Part shown: positions 5,058 through 11,862 of the stretch, in pieces
Numbering within the stretch: the stretch's first letter is position 1
Layout: each line of letters begins with the position of its first letter
NCBI GenBank assembly: GCA_031267115.1
Contig: JAIRZS010000123.1
Coordinates: 1 to 15,027 of the forward strand
Origin: Treponema sp.
GTDB taxonomy: Bacteria; Spirochaetota; Spirochaetia; Treponematales; Breznakiellaceae
DNA: 15,027 nt
Reading direction: 5' to 3'
Program-made: the position numbers and the translations under genes
The notes under the pieces: generated by a model
The model's input: only the letters and a program-made list of their open reading frames with translations
Database searches by the model: none
What the model was told of the DNA's origin: nothing

Positions 5058-6839
5058 TTGACACAATTATCCCCCCAAATTCAAACTGAATCCTTTCAAA
5101 GCGGGCCTTTTCCGGGCGCGGCCGCGTATTTTCCCTATCCGGGCGTGTTAGCTGGCGGCGGCGTCCAGGAAGCGCCTGAATTTGCCGGGCGTTTTGCCGT
5201 CCTGCTTGAGGCGGCCCGGGGAACGGCAATACCCGGCGCTGAAACCGCCTTTGCGTATTCTGAAAACACGTCTTTTTCCCCGGCCCGTGAAGCGGATCTG
5301 TCTTACGGCAGCCGTCCGCCGGATATTGCCCGGCCCTATTCCCCCGAAGCGGACCCGCCCTCTGAATCTGTACGGGTATCGCGGGAAGCGGATTCCCCCC
5401 CCTCCGACAACAGGGCCGGAACCGGGCCGGAAGAAGCCGGGGCCGCGCCTCAGGAAGAAGACGCGGAAACGCGCCCCGGTAGTTTCGCGGCCAGGGGCCG
5501 CGGAAAAGCGGGCGAAGGCGCGGAAAATGCGGAGGCCGCCTCAGTTTCGGCTTCAGCCTTGACCCCGGCCCCGGCGGGGGAGAAACAGGGCCGGGAAAAG
5601 GCCGGGGTTTCCGGGGACGGCTCTGAAGGGATTCCGGGCTTTGGGGAAGGGGTGCCTGCGGACGCCGGGCCGGGCATGAATGCGGACCCCGTTCTCGCCG
5701 GGGCGGGAGCGCCGGACAGGGCGGGAGGCGCGGCCCCCGCCGATTCCCGCCCGGCCCGGTCCGAAAGGATCGCGAATGCCGGGAAAACAGGGGGGCCGGG
5801 CGCGGCGGATTCTTCACCGGCGGCCCGGGCTGCTTCCCGCGAAGCCGCGCCGGAGGCTGCGGAGGCCTTGGGTGCGGGGGCTTCCCTTGAAGGGGCGGCC
5901 GGGGAATCCGGCGCGGGGCATGATCCTGCGGAAACGGCGGGATCCGGGCGGCCTGCGGGATCCGCCGGATCTGCCGCGGAGGGGAGGCGGCTCGCGCAGG
6001 GCGCGGGACTTGCGGACGCGGCGGCAGCGGCAGCCGGACCCGGCCCGGGGAACGCGGCGGCGGAACTGGCCGCCCTGCCCCGGCAGCAAAAGTCCCTGTC
6101 TCCCGAACGCCCGGAAAAAGAGGGCCGGGAAGAGCCGGGAGAGGCCCGGAAGGGCGATCGCCGGAGGGAGCGGTTCAACCTGGAACTGCGGGATTTCCGC
6201 ACTACGCCCAGGATAGACGGCTCGATTGAAGGCGCGGCGGGAACGGAAAAAGGGGACGCCGAAAACAACGGCCCGCCGGACCACGGGCAGGAACAGGAAA
6301 TTATTGTCGATCTTAAATCCCAGGCGCGCAGCCAGGCCGAAGTGAGCTATAACCGGGAAAGCCGGGGCCAGATTTCGTTCCGCGATACCCTTGCCCGGGA
6401 ACTGCATGAAAACCTGAACAACGACATTGTGCGCCACGCCTCGCTCGTCCTCAAGAACGGCGGGGAAGGGCTTATCAGGTTGTCCCTTAGGCCGGAACAT
6501 CTGGGAAATGTAAAGATACGCCTGGAAATGTCCGAAAACAAAGTAGTGGGGAAAATCGTTGTGGAAAGCGGCGAGGCCCTGCGCGCGTTTGAGCAGGAAC
6601 TGCGCTCGCTGGAACAGGCTTTTGTGGATTCCGGTTTCGAAGGGGCTTCCCTGGAGATGTCCGTCGCTTCCGGCGGCGGGCAGGGCGGCGCGGAAGGGCA
6701 GCGGGAGAACGGGGAGGCGCGCCCCTTTTTCTCCGAAAGGCCCGCCGCGCGTTCCTACGACGCCGCGTCCGGGGCTTCCGGGGACGGCGCGGACTACTGG
6801 CTTTCCGGCGCGGATCGGCAGGTAAACGTGCTGATTTAA
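5058..6839 (+). CDS. fliK: Flagellar hook-length control protein FliK
   Basis: FliK measures hook length and switches the export gate from hook to filament substrates. The 593-residue protein has a long low-complexity middle (about 95-380) made mostly of Ala, Gly, Pro, Glu, Arg and Ser, as expected of an extended ruler. The globular Flg_hook domain (about 440-545) contains GEGLIRLSLRPEHLGNVKIRLEM followed by SGEALRAFEQELRSLEQAF, the hallmark of FliK C-terminal domains. The start is a TTG at 5058, with GGAGG six bases upstream; no better start exists nearby. Very GC-rich codon use in the middle creates long open frames on the opposite strand, which are not genes. Position between flbB and flgD matches the gene called flbC or fliK in other spirochaetes. 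Confidence 0.9.
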   Translation: MTQLSPQIQTESFQSGPFPGAAAYFPYPGVLAGGGVQEAPEFAGRFAVLLEAARGTAIPGAETAFAYSENTSFSPAREADLSYGSRPPDIARPYSPEADPPSESVRVSREADSPPSDNRAGTGPEEAGAAPQEEDAETRPGSFAARGRGKAGEGAENAEAASVSASALTPAPAGEKQGREKAGVSGDGSEGIPGFGEGVPADAGPGMNADPVLAGAGAPDRAGGAAPADSRPARSERIANAGKTGGPGAADSSPAARAASREAAPEAAEALGAGASLEGAAGESGAGHDPAETAGSGRPAGSAGSAAEGRRLAQGAGLADAAAAAAGPGPGNAAAELAALPRQQKSLSPERPEKEGREEPGEARKGDRRRERFNLELRDFRTTPRIDGSIEGAAGTEKGDAENNGPPDHGQEQEIIVDLKSQARSQAEVSYNRESRGQISFRDTLARELHENLNNDIVRHASLVLKNGGEGLIRLSLRPEHLGNVKIRLEMSENKVVGKIVVESGEALRAFEQELRSLEQAFVDSGFEGASLEMSVASGGGQGGAEGQRENGEARPFFSERPAARSYDAASGASGDGADYWLSGADRQVNVLI

Positions 6840-6847
6840 AACCAAGA

Positions 6848-6921
6848 CGCGCAGTTAAAAAATGCGCGGGGTTTAATGGGGCGGCCCGGCCGCCTGAAAA
6901 AGAGGATCTGAAAAAGAGGAT
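6848..6921 (+). repeat. fliK-flgD spacer: two hairpins and a tandem 14-base repeat
   Basis: CGCGCA (6848-6853) pairs with TGCGCG (6863-6868), and GGCGGC (6880-6885) pairs with GCCGCC (6889-6894). Immediately after, CTGAAAAAGAGGAT is repeated exactly in tandem (6894-6907 and 6908-6921). Each copy carries AGAGGA, so the flgD ribosome binding site is duplicated; the second lies five bases before the ATG. Confidence 0.6.
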
Positions 6922-6925
6922 AAAA

Positions 6926-7390
6926 ATGGCATTACAATCGGTTTTAAGCGCCCAGGACATGCTGGATCTGACCCAGACGGTAAAAGAGCACAACAGCAAA
7001 ATAAACGAGGGGAAAACCCCCCAGCAGAATCTTGGAAAAGATGATTTTTTAAAGCTTTTGATCACCCAGCTCAGCTACCAGGATCCTACCGCCCCGATGG
7101 AAGACAAGGAATTCATCGCGCAGATGGCCCAATTTTCGACACTGGATCAGATGACAAGCATGGCCGGCGATTTCGCGCGGCTTACCAATATGCTTGCCGG
7201 TAACGAGGCGGTGTCGGCTCTGGGAAAATCCGTGGAACTCTACGAGGGCGAGGACGTAGTCCAGGGCGCCGTAAAAGCCGTTTCCCGGGGCGGCGGCGGG
7301 CCGCAGATTCTGGTAAACGGCAGCTACTATTCATGGGAACAGGTAGTCAAGGTTTTCGACGATTCTCCGTCCAGTACGGTTGAAAAATAA
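6926..7390 (+). CDS. flgD: Flagellar hook cap / assembly protein FlgD (short form)
   Basis: FlgD caps the growing hook and directs FlgE polymerisation. The N-terminal half has the conserved segment LGKDDFLKLLITQLSYQDPTAPMEDKEFIAQMAQFSTLDQM (about residues 36-76; FlgD family PF03963). The C-terminal part, SALGKSVELYEGEDVVQGAVKAVSRG and YYSWEQVVKVF, fits the Tudor-like beta domain. At 154 residues it is much shorter than E. coli FlgD (231) and appears to lack the Ig-like insertion domain, as is usual for spirochaetes. The ATG at 6926 follows AGAGGA by five bases. It is followed after 12 bases by flgE, so the two are clearly co-transcribed. Confidence 0.93.
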   Translation: MALQSVLSAQDMLDLTQTVKEHNSKINEGKTPQQNLGKDDFLKLLITQLSYQDPTAPMEDKEFIAQMAQFSTLDQMTSMAGDFARLTNMLAGNEAVSALGKSVELYEGEDVVQGAVKAVSRGGGGPQILVNGSYYSWEQVVKVFDDSPSSTVEK

Positions 7391-7402
7391 GGGGTAAGTG
7401 CC

Positions 7403-8803
7403 ATGATGCGATCATTATACTCGGGCGTTTCCGGGTTACAGAATCACCAGACCAGGATGGATGTGATTGGCAATAACATATCCAACATTAACACCACCGG
7501 CTTTAAAAAGGGAAGGGTGAGCTTCCAGGATATGCTTTACCAGCAGCTCAACGCCGCCGCGAGGCCCCAGGAAGAGCTGGGCGGCATAAACCCGAAAGAA
7601 GTAGGCCTTGGGATGTCCGTCGCGTCCATCGACACGATCCACACCCAGGGTTCTCTCCAGACCACCATGGTGGGGACGGATCTGGCCATTTCCGGGACCG
7701 GTTTTTTTATCCTGAAAGAGGGCGAGAAAGTCTACTACACCAGGGCCGGCGATTTTAACATTGACCGGGACGGCACCTTTGTGAACCCCGGCAACGGCAT
7801 GAAGGTCCAGGGCTGGATGGCCCGGGAACTCGACGGGGTCCAGGTACTGGACACGTCGCGGGAAACCGAAGACCTTATCATCCCCATAGGGGGAAAGGAC
7901 GCCGCCCGGGCCACTACCCTGGTAAATTTTGCCTGCAACCTTGACAAGCGCACCCCGTTCATCGCCGAAGGGGCGAATCAGGCCGAGATCATCGAAGGCA
8001 CCTGGGGGACCGAAATCAAGGTTTACGACAGCTTCGGCCTGGACCACACCCTGAGGGTGGAATTCAGCCGCATACCCGGCGAGCAGAATGCCTGGACCGC
8101 CACAGTCGCCGTTGACCCGGAGAACGCCGATCCCACCAACGCCACCGTAGGCCTGGGCGAGGCGGCCCCGGCGGCCGGCGACGGCAACACCTTCACGGTA
8201 AATTTCTCCAACCTGGGGAACCTTGCCGGCGTGGTTGACGCGGCGGGCAACGCCTCGCCGGAAGAAGGGTCCGTGATCATGCGGGTCGCCTTTGACGTAC
8301 AGCCCGCTACCCCCGGCGCGGACGGCGCGCTGGTCCGCCAGGAATTCGATCTCAATCTGGGCCAGGTAGGGGGGCTGGTAAATTCAATCACCCAGTACGC
8401 CGAAACCAGCACCACCAAGGCTTTCCTGCAGGACGGCTATACCATGGGCTATCTTGAAAATTTCAAGATTGACCAGAGCGGCACCATTACCGGCGTGTAC
8501 AGCAACGGCAATACCCGCACCCTGGCCCAGGTAGCGCTGGCCAGTTTTCCCAACCAGGGCGGCCTGGAAAAAGCCGGCGACAACAACTATGTATTTTCCA
8601 ATAACTCGGGCAACGCCAATGTGGGCGTCTCGAACACCCAGGGCCGGGGAAAGATTATCGCCGGCACCCTGGAAATGTCCAACGTGGATATGGCCGAACA
8701 GTTTACCGATATGATCGTTACCCAGCGCGGCTTCCAGGCCAACAGCAGGACCATCCAGACCGCCGATCAGCTTTTGCAGGAACTTTTAACCCTTAAGCGG
8801 TAG
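7403..8803 (+). CDS. flgE: Flagellar hook protein FlgE
   Basis: FlgE builds the flexible hook joining motor and periplasmic filament. The 466-residue protein has the N-terminal rod motif SLYSGVSGLQNHQTRMDVIGNNISNINTTGFKKGR in its first 38 residues and the C-terminal D0 helix MSNVDMAEQFTDMIVTQRGFQANSRTIQTADQLLQELLTLKR. Central D1/D2 domains contain Lys165 (IIPIGGK) and Cys178 (LVNFAC), counted from the first of two ATGs; these are the numbers reported for the lysinoalanine cross-link in T. denticola FlgE, so hook subunits are probably covalently joined here too. AAGGGGT precedes the first ATG by about seven bases. The stop lies in a series of CGGTAAYA-like repeats that fill the spacer to flbD. 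Confidence 0.96.
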   Translation: MMRSLYSGVSGLQNHQTRMDVIGNNISNINTTGFKKGRVSFQDMLYQQLNAAARPQEELGGINPKEVGLGMSVASIDTIHTQGSLQTTMVGTDLAISGTGFFILKEGEKVYYTRAGDFNIDRDGTFVNPGNGMKVQGWMARELDGVQVLDTSRETEDLIIPIGGKDAARATTLVNFACNLDKRTPFIAEGANQAEIIEGTWGTEIKVYDSFGLDHTLRVEFSRIPGEQNAWTATVAVDPENADPTNATVGLGEAAPAAGDGNTFTVNFSNLGNLAGVVDAAGNASPEEGSVIMRVAFDVQPATPGADGALVRQEFDLNLGQVGGLVNSITQYAETSTTKAFLQDGYTMGYLENFKIDQSGTITGVYSNGNTRTLAQVALASFPNQGGLEKAGDNNYVFSNNSGNANVGVSNTQGRGKIIAGTLEMSNVDMAEQFTDMIVTQRGFQANSRTIQTADQLLQELLTLKR

Positions 8804-8859
8804 TAACGCGGTAACAGGAGCAATGGCAGCGGTAACAGAATCGGTAATAACGGCAGCAA
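8798..8859 (+). repeat. Imperfect CGGTAAYAR repeats in flgE-flbD spacer
   Basis: Five related nine-base words, CGGTAGTAA (8798), CGGTAACAG (8809), CGGTAACAG (8830), CGGTAATAA (8842) and CGGCAGCAA (8851), are spread over 62 bases, starting in the last codon of flgE. The spacing is irregular. It may be slippage-derived filler; no protein or RNA function is evident. Confidence 0.4.
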
Positions 8860-8940
8860 TAAAGGGAGCTGCGGCGGGGAATAGGGCGCGGGAATAAGGG
8901 CAGCCTGTTCCCCGCGCCGGCCCGCCGGTAATTGGTAATT

Positions 8941-9138
8941 ATGATTAAAGTAACCAGGCTTGACAGTACGGAATATTACATCAATCCCCACCAGATAGAA
9001 TCTGTCGAACTGAGGCCGGATACCACCCTGCTTATGCTTTCGGGCAAGCATGTCATTGTACGGGAAAAAGTAGAAGATATAATTGACAGGATAATCGAAT
9101 ACCGCAGGCGGATCGGCGGTTTCAAAAACGAGGAATAG
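8941..9138 (+). CDS. flbD: Small flagellar protein FlbD
   Basis: The 65-residue product matches the FlbD family (PF06289): MIKVTRLDSTEYYINPHQIESVE, TTLLMLSGKHVIVREKVEDIIDRII and a charged tail. FlbD is found between flgE and motA in spirochaetes and Firmicutes; its biochemical role is not well established. The ATG at 8941 is taken because the family begins with MI(K/R)VTRL; an in-frame TTG nine bases earlier would add three residues without benefit. There is only a weak purine stretch upstream, so translation may depend on the repeat-rich spacer or on ribosomes from flgE. It is followed 18 bases later by motA. Confidence 0.92.
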   Translation: MIKVTRLDSTEYYINPHQIESVELRPDTTLLMLSGKHVIVREKVEDIIDRIIEYRRRIGGFKNEE

Positions 9139-9156
9139 CAGCAAGGAATAGTAGCA

Positions 9157-9939
9157 ATGAACATATCAACCCTTATCGGAATAGCCGGATGCCTGGGCAT
9201 GGTTTTACTGGGGATAATCACCGGCGGTACCTCGATCCTCACCTTCGTCGATATTCCTTCAGTCCTCATCGTCGTGCTCGGATCGTATTTTGCCCTTTTT
9301 ACCTACGGCACCCTGTCCGAGGCCCTGAGCATTTTCGGCACTATCGGCCTTACCTTTAAGACGCCCACCCTTAACGAGAAAGGCATTATCACCAAGCTTA
9401 TGTCCATGTCCGACAAGGCCCGCCGCGAGGGACTCCTGGCCCTGGAAGAAGAGCTGGAAGACCTTGACGATGAATTTATCCAAAAGGGGCTGCGCCTCGT
9501 GGTAGACGGCACCGATGCGGAGATTATCCGCAACCTGATGGAAAACGAGCTTTCCCAGATGCAGGAGCGGCACTCCGCGAAAATAGGCGCGATAAATATG
9601 TGGGGTACCCTGGCGCCGGGCCTCGGGATGCTGGGCACGGTCATCGGGCTTATCGGCATGTTGAAGAACCTGGAAGACAAGAGCGCCCTGGGGCCCAACA
9701 TGGCCGTCGCGCTGATAACCACCCTGTACGGCTCCATGATGGCGAACCTGCTGATGATCCCCTGGTCCGGCAAACTCAAAAGCTACGACGGCGCGGAAGC
9801 CAAGGTAAAGGAAATGGCAATAGAGGGGGTGCTCTCGATACAGTCGGGCGACAACCCGCGCATCCTCGCAATGAAACTGCTTTCCTACTTAACGCCGAAA
9901 GACCGCAAAGCAGTCGAGGCCGAAGTTCTAAGAGACTAA
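9157..9939 (+). CDS. motA: Flagellar stator protein MotA
   Basis: MotA forms with MotB the ion-driven stator. The 260-residue protein has four membrane segments, at about 2-23, 30-54, 148-172 and 180-202. The cytoplasmic loop carries the SDKARREGLLALEEELEDLDDEF segment, whose Arg and Glu correspond to the residues that contact FliG in other species. GTLAPGLGMLGTVIGLIGML holds the conserved proline near the channel, and the fourth segment starts ALGPNMAVALITTLYG. The length is typical. The ATG at 9157 follows AAGGA by about nine bases. motA and motB usually overlap or abut; here a 230-base hairpin region separates them. Confidence 0.96.
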   Translation: MNISTLIGIAGCLGMVLLGIITGGTSILTFVDIPSVLIVVLGSYFALFTYGTLSEALSIFGTIGLTFKTPTLNEKGIITKLMSMSDKARREGLLALEEELEDLDDEFIQKGLRLVVDGTDAEIIRNLMENELSQMQERHSAKIGAINMWGTLAPGLGMLGTVIGLIGMLKNLEDKSALGPNMAVALITTLYGSMMANLLMIPWSGKLKSYDGAEAKVKEMAIEGVLSIQSGDNPRILAMKLLSYLTPKDRKAVEAEVLRD

Positions 9940-9993
9940 CAAGAAAGCCGCCGCCGCGTTCGCGCAGCCTGCGGATCTTTGATAAAAATTTAA

Positions 9994-10135
9994 AGGGGGG
10001 CCTGTTACCGGGCGGCGGGGGCAGGGCAAAGGGCGGTGTCCGGCCCCCCTGCGCTCCATCCCCGCCTGCGGCGGGTATTACGCTGCCCCCCATCCAGGCG
10101 GCAGCATATTTTTACAGCGCCGCGCTAAAGCGCGG
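9994..10135 (-). repeat. Hairpin cluster C between motA and motB
   Basis: AGGGGGGCC (9994-10002) can pair at a distance with GGCCCCCCT (10042-10050). Three local hairpins follow: CCCGCC-TGC-GGCGGG (10061-10075), GCTGCC/GGCAGC (10082-10105) and CCGCGCT-AA-AGCGCGG (10120-10135). On the minus strand the second hairpin is followed by GGATGGAGCGCAGGG, which resembles the GGATG and AGCGCAAGGG words of elements A and B, so this may be a diverged copy in reverse orientation. Its place inside the operon could lower motB expression relative to motA. Confidence 0.5.
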
Positions 10136-10169
10136 CCACGCGCCGCATCTGCCGCCAACGGAGGAATGA

Positions 10170-10901
10170 ATGGCAAGGAAGAAGAAGTCTGACGCGGGAG
10201 GAGTAACCAGCGAGTGGATTGTAACTTATTCAGACATGGTTACCCTGATGCTCTGTTTTTTTGTCGCCCTGTTCAACCCCGACGACGTTGATCCCTCGCA
10301 GCTTGAAGCCATGATCTCCTCTTTTACCAATATCGGCATGGGGGCGAGTACGGGCGGCAATACCCTTTCCGCCGGGAAAAGCGCCGATTTGGGGAATACC
10401 ATTATGTCCCTCCCCTCGATGGACAGGGGCAGGTCCCTGGGGACGGCCCTGAGGCGGGCGGTGAGCCTTTTCCAGATCGAGACCCGTTCCAACAAAGTCA
10501 AGGTAACATCCGACGAGCGGGGGCTGGTGATCAGCCTCGCGTCGGACGCCTTTTTCAATCCGGCCAGCGCCAGGATAAATATCGAGCAGACCCGGGACAT
10601 ACTGCTCCGCCTGGGCACCCTGCTCCAGTCCCCGGAAATACGCAGCCGCAAGGTCCGCATAGAGGGCCACACCGACGATGTCGCGGTGGACCCGGACGGC
10701 CCCTGGGAATCCAACTGGCAGCTTTCCACCATGCGTTCCATTAACGTGCTGCACTACCTTACGGACATCGGCGTGGATGAAAACCGTTTCCAGGTGGCTG
10801 GTTTCGCCCATACCATGCCGGTCAGCCGCAACGACACCCCCGAAGGCCGCGCCTACAACCGCCGCGTAGATATCATCATCCTGGACGACGGGCATCTGTA
10901 A
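10170..10901 (+). CDS. motB: Flagellar stator protein MotB
   Basis: MotB anchors the stator to peptidoglycan and carries the ion-binding aspartate. In this 243-residue protein the single membrane segment (about 16-36, EWIVTYSDMVTLMLCFFVALF) contains Asp22, the expected proton-binding residue. A linker and plug region follows. The OmpA-like peptidoglycan-binding domain occupies about 105-240, with VRIEGHTDDVAV, NWQLSTMRSINVLHYL and RVDIIIL in the expected order. The Tyr-Ser-Asp context points to a proton-type rather than sodium-type stator, which is an inference. GGAGGA lies four bases before the ATG at 10170; another ATG at 10166 is out of frame. The gene is the last of the first flagellar block. 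Confidence 0.95.
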   Translation: MARKKKSDAGGVTSEWIVTYSDMVTLMLCFFVALFNPDDVDPSQLEAMISSFTNIGMGASTGGNTLSAGKSADLGNTIMSLPSMDRGRSLGTALRRAVSLFQIETRSNKVKVTSDERGLVISLASDAFFNPASARINIEQTRDILLRLGTLLQSPEIRSRKVRIEGHTDDVAVDPDGPWESNWQLSTMRSINVLHYLTDIGVDENRFQVAGFAHTMPVSRNDTPEGRAYNRRVDIIILDDGHL

Positions 10902-10912
10902 TACCGGGCGCT

Positions 10913-10950
10913 TTGGAATTTTACCGCAAAGTCGAATAAGTCAAAGAAGG
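10913..10950 (-). repeat. Dispersed repeat, copy 3 (hairpin missing)
   Basis: The exact core (complement of TTCGACTTTGCGGTA) is at 10922-10936, preceded by TTGGAATTTTA and followed by AAGTCAAAGAAGG. These flanks match copy 2 (2575-2640), but the CGAACC/GGTTCG hairpin of copies 1 and 2 is absent. It sits between motB and the inserted regulator gene. Confidence 0.6.
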
Positions 10951-11017
10951 AAAGGAAGCTGGCGCTTTCATGCGTTCTTTTTTAAGAGCCGGTACTATAC
11001 TTTTAGCAAGAAACAAG

Positions 11018-11350
11018 ATGAAAGACCGAATACGGGCGATTCGTAAAGCCCTCAAACTGAGTCAGAGTGAATTTGCGAAACGGCTCGGGATAAAAGGCAC
11101 CGCCCTTTCGATGGTCGAATTGGGGAAAAACGCCCTTACCGAACAGAATGTCAAGCTCATCCGTATGACATTCAATGTGAACGATGACTGGCTGCGGACC
11201 GGGAAAGGGGAAATGTTCGCCGCTTCCCCCTATGAAAAGGAATTTTTCGAGATTTACCGGGGCCTTATGCCGGAAACGCAGCGGGCCTTGCTGCATCTGG
11301 CCCAGGATCTGCTTGAAAGCCAGAAAAATCTGCTGAATGGGGGCAAATAG
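11018..11350 (+). CDS. XRE-family regulator inserted between motB and fliL
   Basis: The 110-residue protein begins MKDRIRAIRKALKLSQSEFAKRLGIKGTALSMVELGKNALTEQNVKLIRMTFNVNDDWLRTGKGEMF, the common small XRE pattern with an HTH over about 5-62, followed by a helical tail. Such proteins occur in prophages, mobile elements and stress operons. The frame extends upstream to an ATG at 10970, but a TATACT -10-like box (10996-11001) and the usual start of this family favour 11018, although its ribosome binding site is poor. It interrupts the flagellar operon: motB and fliL are adjacent in other spirochaetes. The dispersed repeat upstream and hairpins downstream suggest acquisition as a separate transcription unit. 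Targets are unknown; autoregulation or control of fliL are both possible. Confidence 0.85.
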   Translation: MKDRIRAIRKALKLSQSEFAKRLGIKGTALSMVELGKNALTEQNVKLIRMTFNVNDDWLRTGKGEMFAASPYEKEFFEIYRGLMPETQRALLHLAQDLLESQKNLLNGGK

Positions 11351-11417
11351 CTCTTGTGAAACTGGGGTTTTACAAGGGACTCGAATACCAAGAACCTTAA
11401 TGGGTAAAATTCAGTCG

Positions 11418-11532
11418 GGGGGCTAAAGCCCCCACTCCGCAAAAAGCCTTGTCAAGACTTTTTGCAAAATCCGGTTGAACGAGGGGGTTTGGCCACCCTC
11501 CGCTCGAAAAAAAATGACAATTTTTTTCGAGC
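11418..11532 (+). repeat. Hairpin array D after the XRE regulator
   Basis: Four hairpins lie close together: GGGGGC-TAAA-GCCCCC (11418-11433); GCAAAAAG paired with CTTTTTGC with an inner CTTG/CAAG (11439-11465); GAGGG/CCCTC (11481-11500); and a 12-base stem GCTCGAAAAAAA/TTTTTTTCGAGC with loop ATGACAA (11502-11532). The last two AT-rich stems could terminate transcription in either direction. The array would isolate fliL-fliM-fliY from upstream transcription. Confidence 0.6.
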
Positions 11533-11667
11533 TACCCCCATTGAGCATTTATTGGCAAGTGATAGACTGAATAGTTACCTTAATATTTAATTTTATTTCG
11601 CCGATGATTAAATAAGGAGCGTCCTGCAAATCCCCGGCTGGGTTTTACAAGGCGCTTCTAAAAAAAG

Positions 11668-11705
11668 GCGCGAATCCGGCATTGTTCCCGGCGTTCCGCG
11701 CTTTT
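11668..11705 (+). terminator. Possible intrinsic terminator upstream of the fliL promoter
   Basis: GCGCGAA (11668-11674) pairs with TT plus CGCGC (11694-11701, one bulged C), and CCGG (11676-11679) pairs with CCGG (11688-11691). Four T residues follow at once. The place, about 45 bases before the fliL promoter, fits an insulator for the second flagellar block. Confidence 0.45.
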
Positions 11706-11747
11706 GGGGATGCCCCAGATATTAAATCGCCGGGAATTTCGCGGTTG

Positions 11748-11774
11748 TTTACACTTGGGTAAATTTGATATACA
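11748..11774 (+). promoter_or_regulatory. fliL: Likely promoter for fliL-fliM-fliY
   Basis: TTTACA (11748-11753) lies 15 bases before TATACA (11769-11774); TTGTTT (11745-11750) with an 18-base spacer is an alternative -35. The inverted words TTTAC (11748-11752) and GTAAA (11759-11763) overlap the -35 region and could form a repressor site. Since hairpins upstream separate fliL from motB, a promoter here is expected. Confidence 0.5.
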
Positions 11775-11793
11775 TTAGACAATGGGAGGATCG

Positions 11794-11832
11794 CCCGATT
11801 CTATGTTAATCGTCCATAAGATCGGGGTTTTT
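11794..11832 (+). promoter_or_regulatory. Terminator-like hairpin in the fliL leader (possible attenuator)
   Basis: CCCGATT (11794-11800) pairs with GATCGGG (11820-11826, one T-G pair), and after one mismatch TATG (11802-11805) pairs with CATA (11815-11818) around a nine-base loop. Five T residues end at 11832. The structure lies between the promoter and the fliL ribosome binding site (GGAGG at 11843-11847), where it could stop transcription conditionally. A short ORF (11803-11862) crosses it. Confidence 0.45.
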
Positions 11833-11862
11833 CCCGCAGAGCGGAGGTATGGCTATGGGTGA
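11803..11862 (+). CDS. Possible leader peptide of 19 codons over the fliL attenuator
   Basis: An ATG inside the hairpin starts a frame that reads MLIVHKIGVFPAERRYGYG and stops at TGA (11860-11862), just past the fliL start. A strong GGGAGGA site lies at 11784-11790, but its 12-base distance to the ATG is long. Translation would disrupt the hairpin and couple to fliL. This may be chance; no run of one amino acid codon, as in classic attenuators, is seen. Confidence 0.2.
   Translation: MLIVHKIGVFPAERRYGYG

Larger units (their letters stand above)
11351..11747. other. Non-coding stretch between XRE regulator and fliL promoter
   Basis: About 400 bases without a convincing gene. The first part is an array of hairpins (11418-11532), the middle an AT-rich stretch (11533-11620) without a clear signal, and the last part a hairpin with T run (11668-11705). 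TGGGGTTTTACAAGG (11363-11377) recurs almost exactly at 11639-11652 (TGGGTTTTACAAGG), which may mark a duplication. Confidence 0.55.

Noticed and set aside
4822..6845. Long minus-strand and alternative plus-strand frames over fliK (up to 343 codons)
   Set aside because: The Pro/Arg/Ala-rich translations arise from the low-complexity, very GC-rich middle of fliK; none has a domain or a convincing ribosome binding site.
8932..8940. TTG at 8932 as the flbD start
   Set aside because: The FlbD family starts with MI(K/R)VTRL, which places the start at ATG 8941.
9600..10169. 189-codon plus-strand frame overlapping motA and the motA-motB spacer
   Set aside because: It is out of frame with motA over its first half, has no homology that I recognise, and runs through the hairpin cluster.
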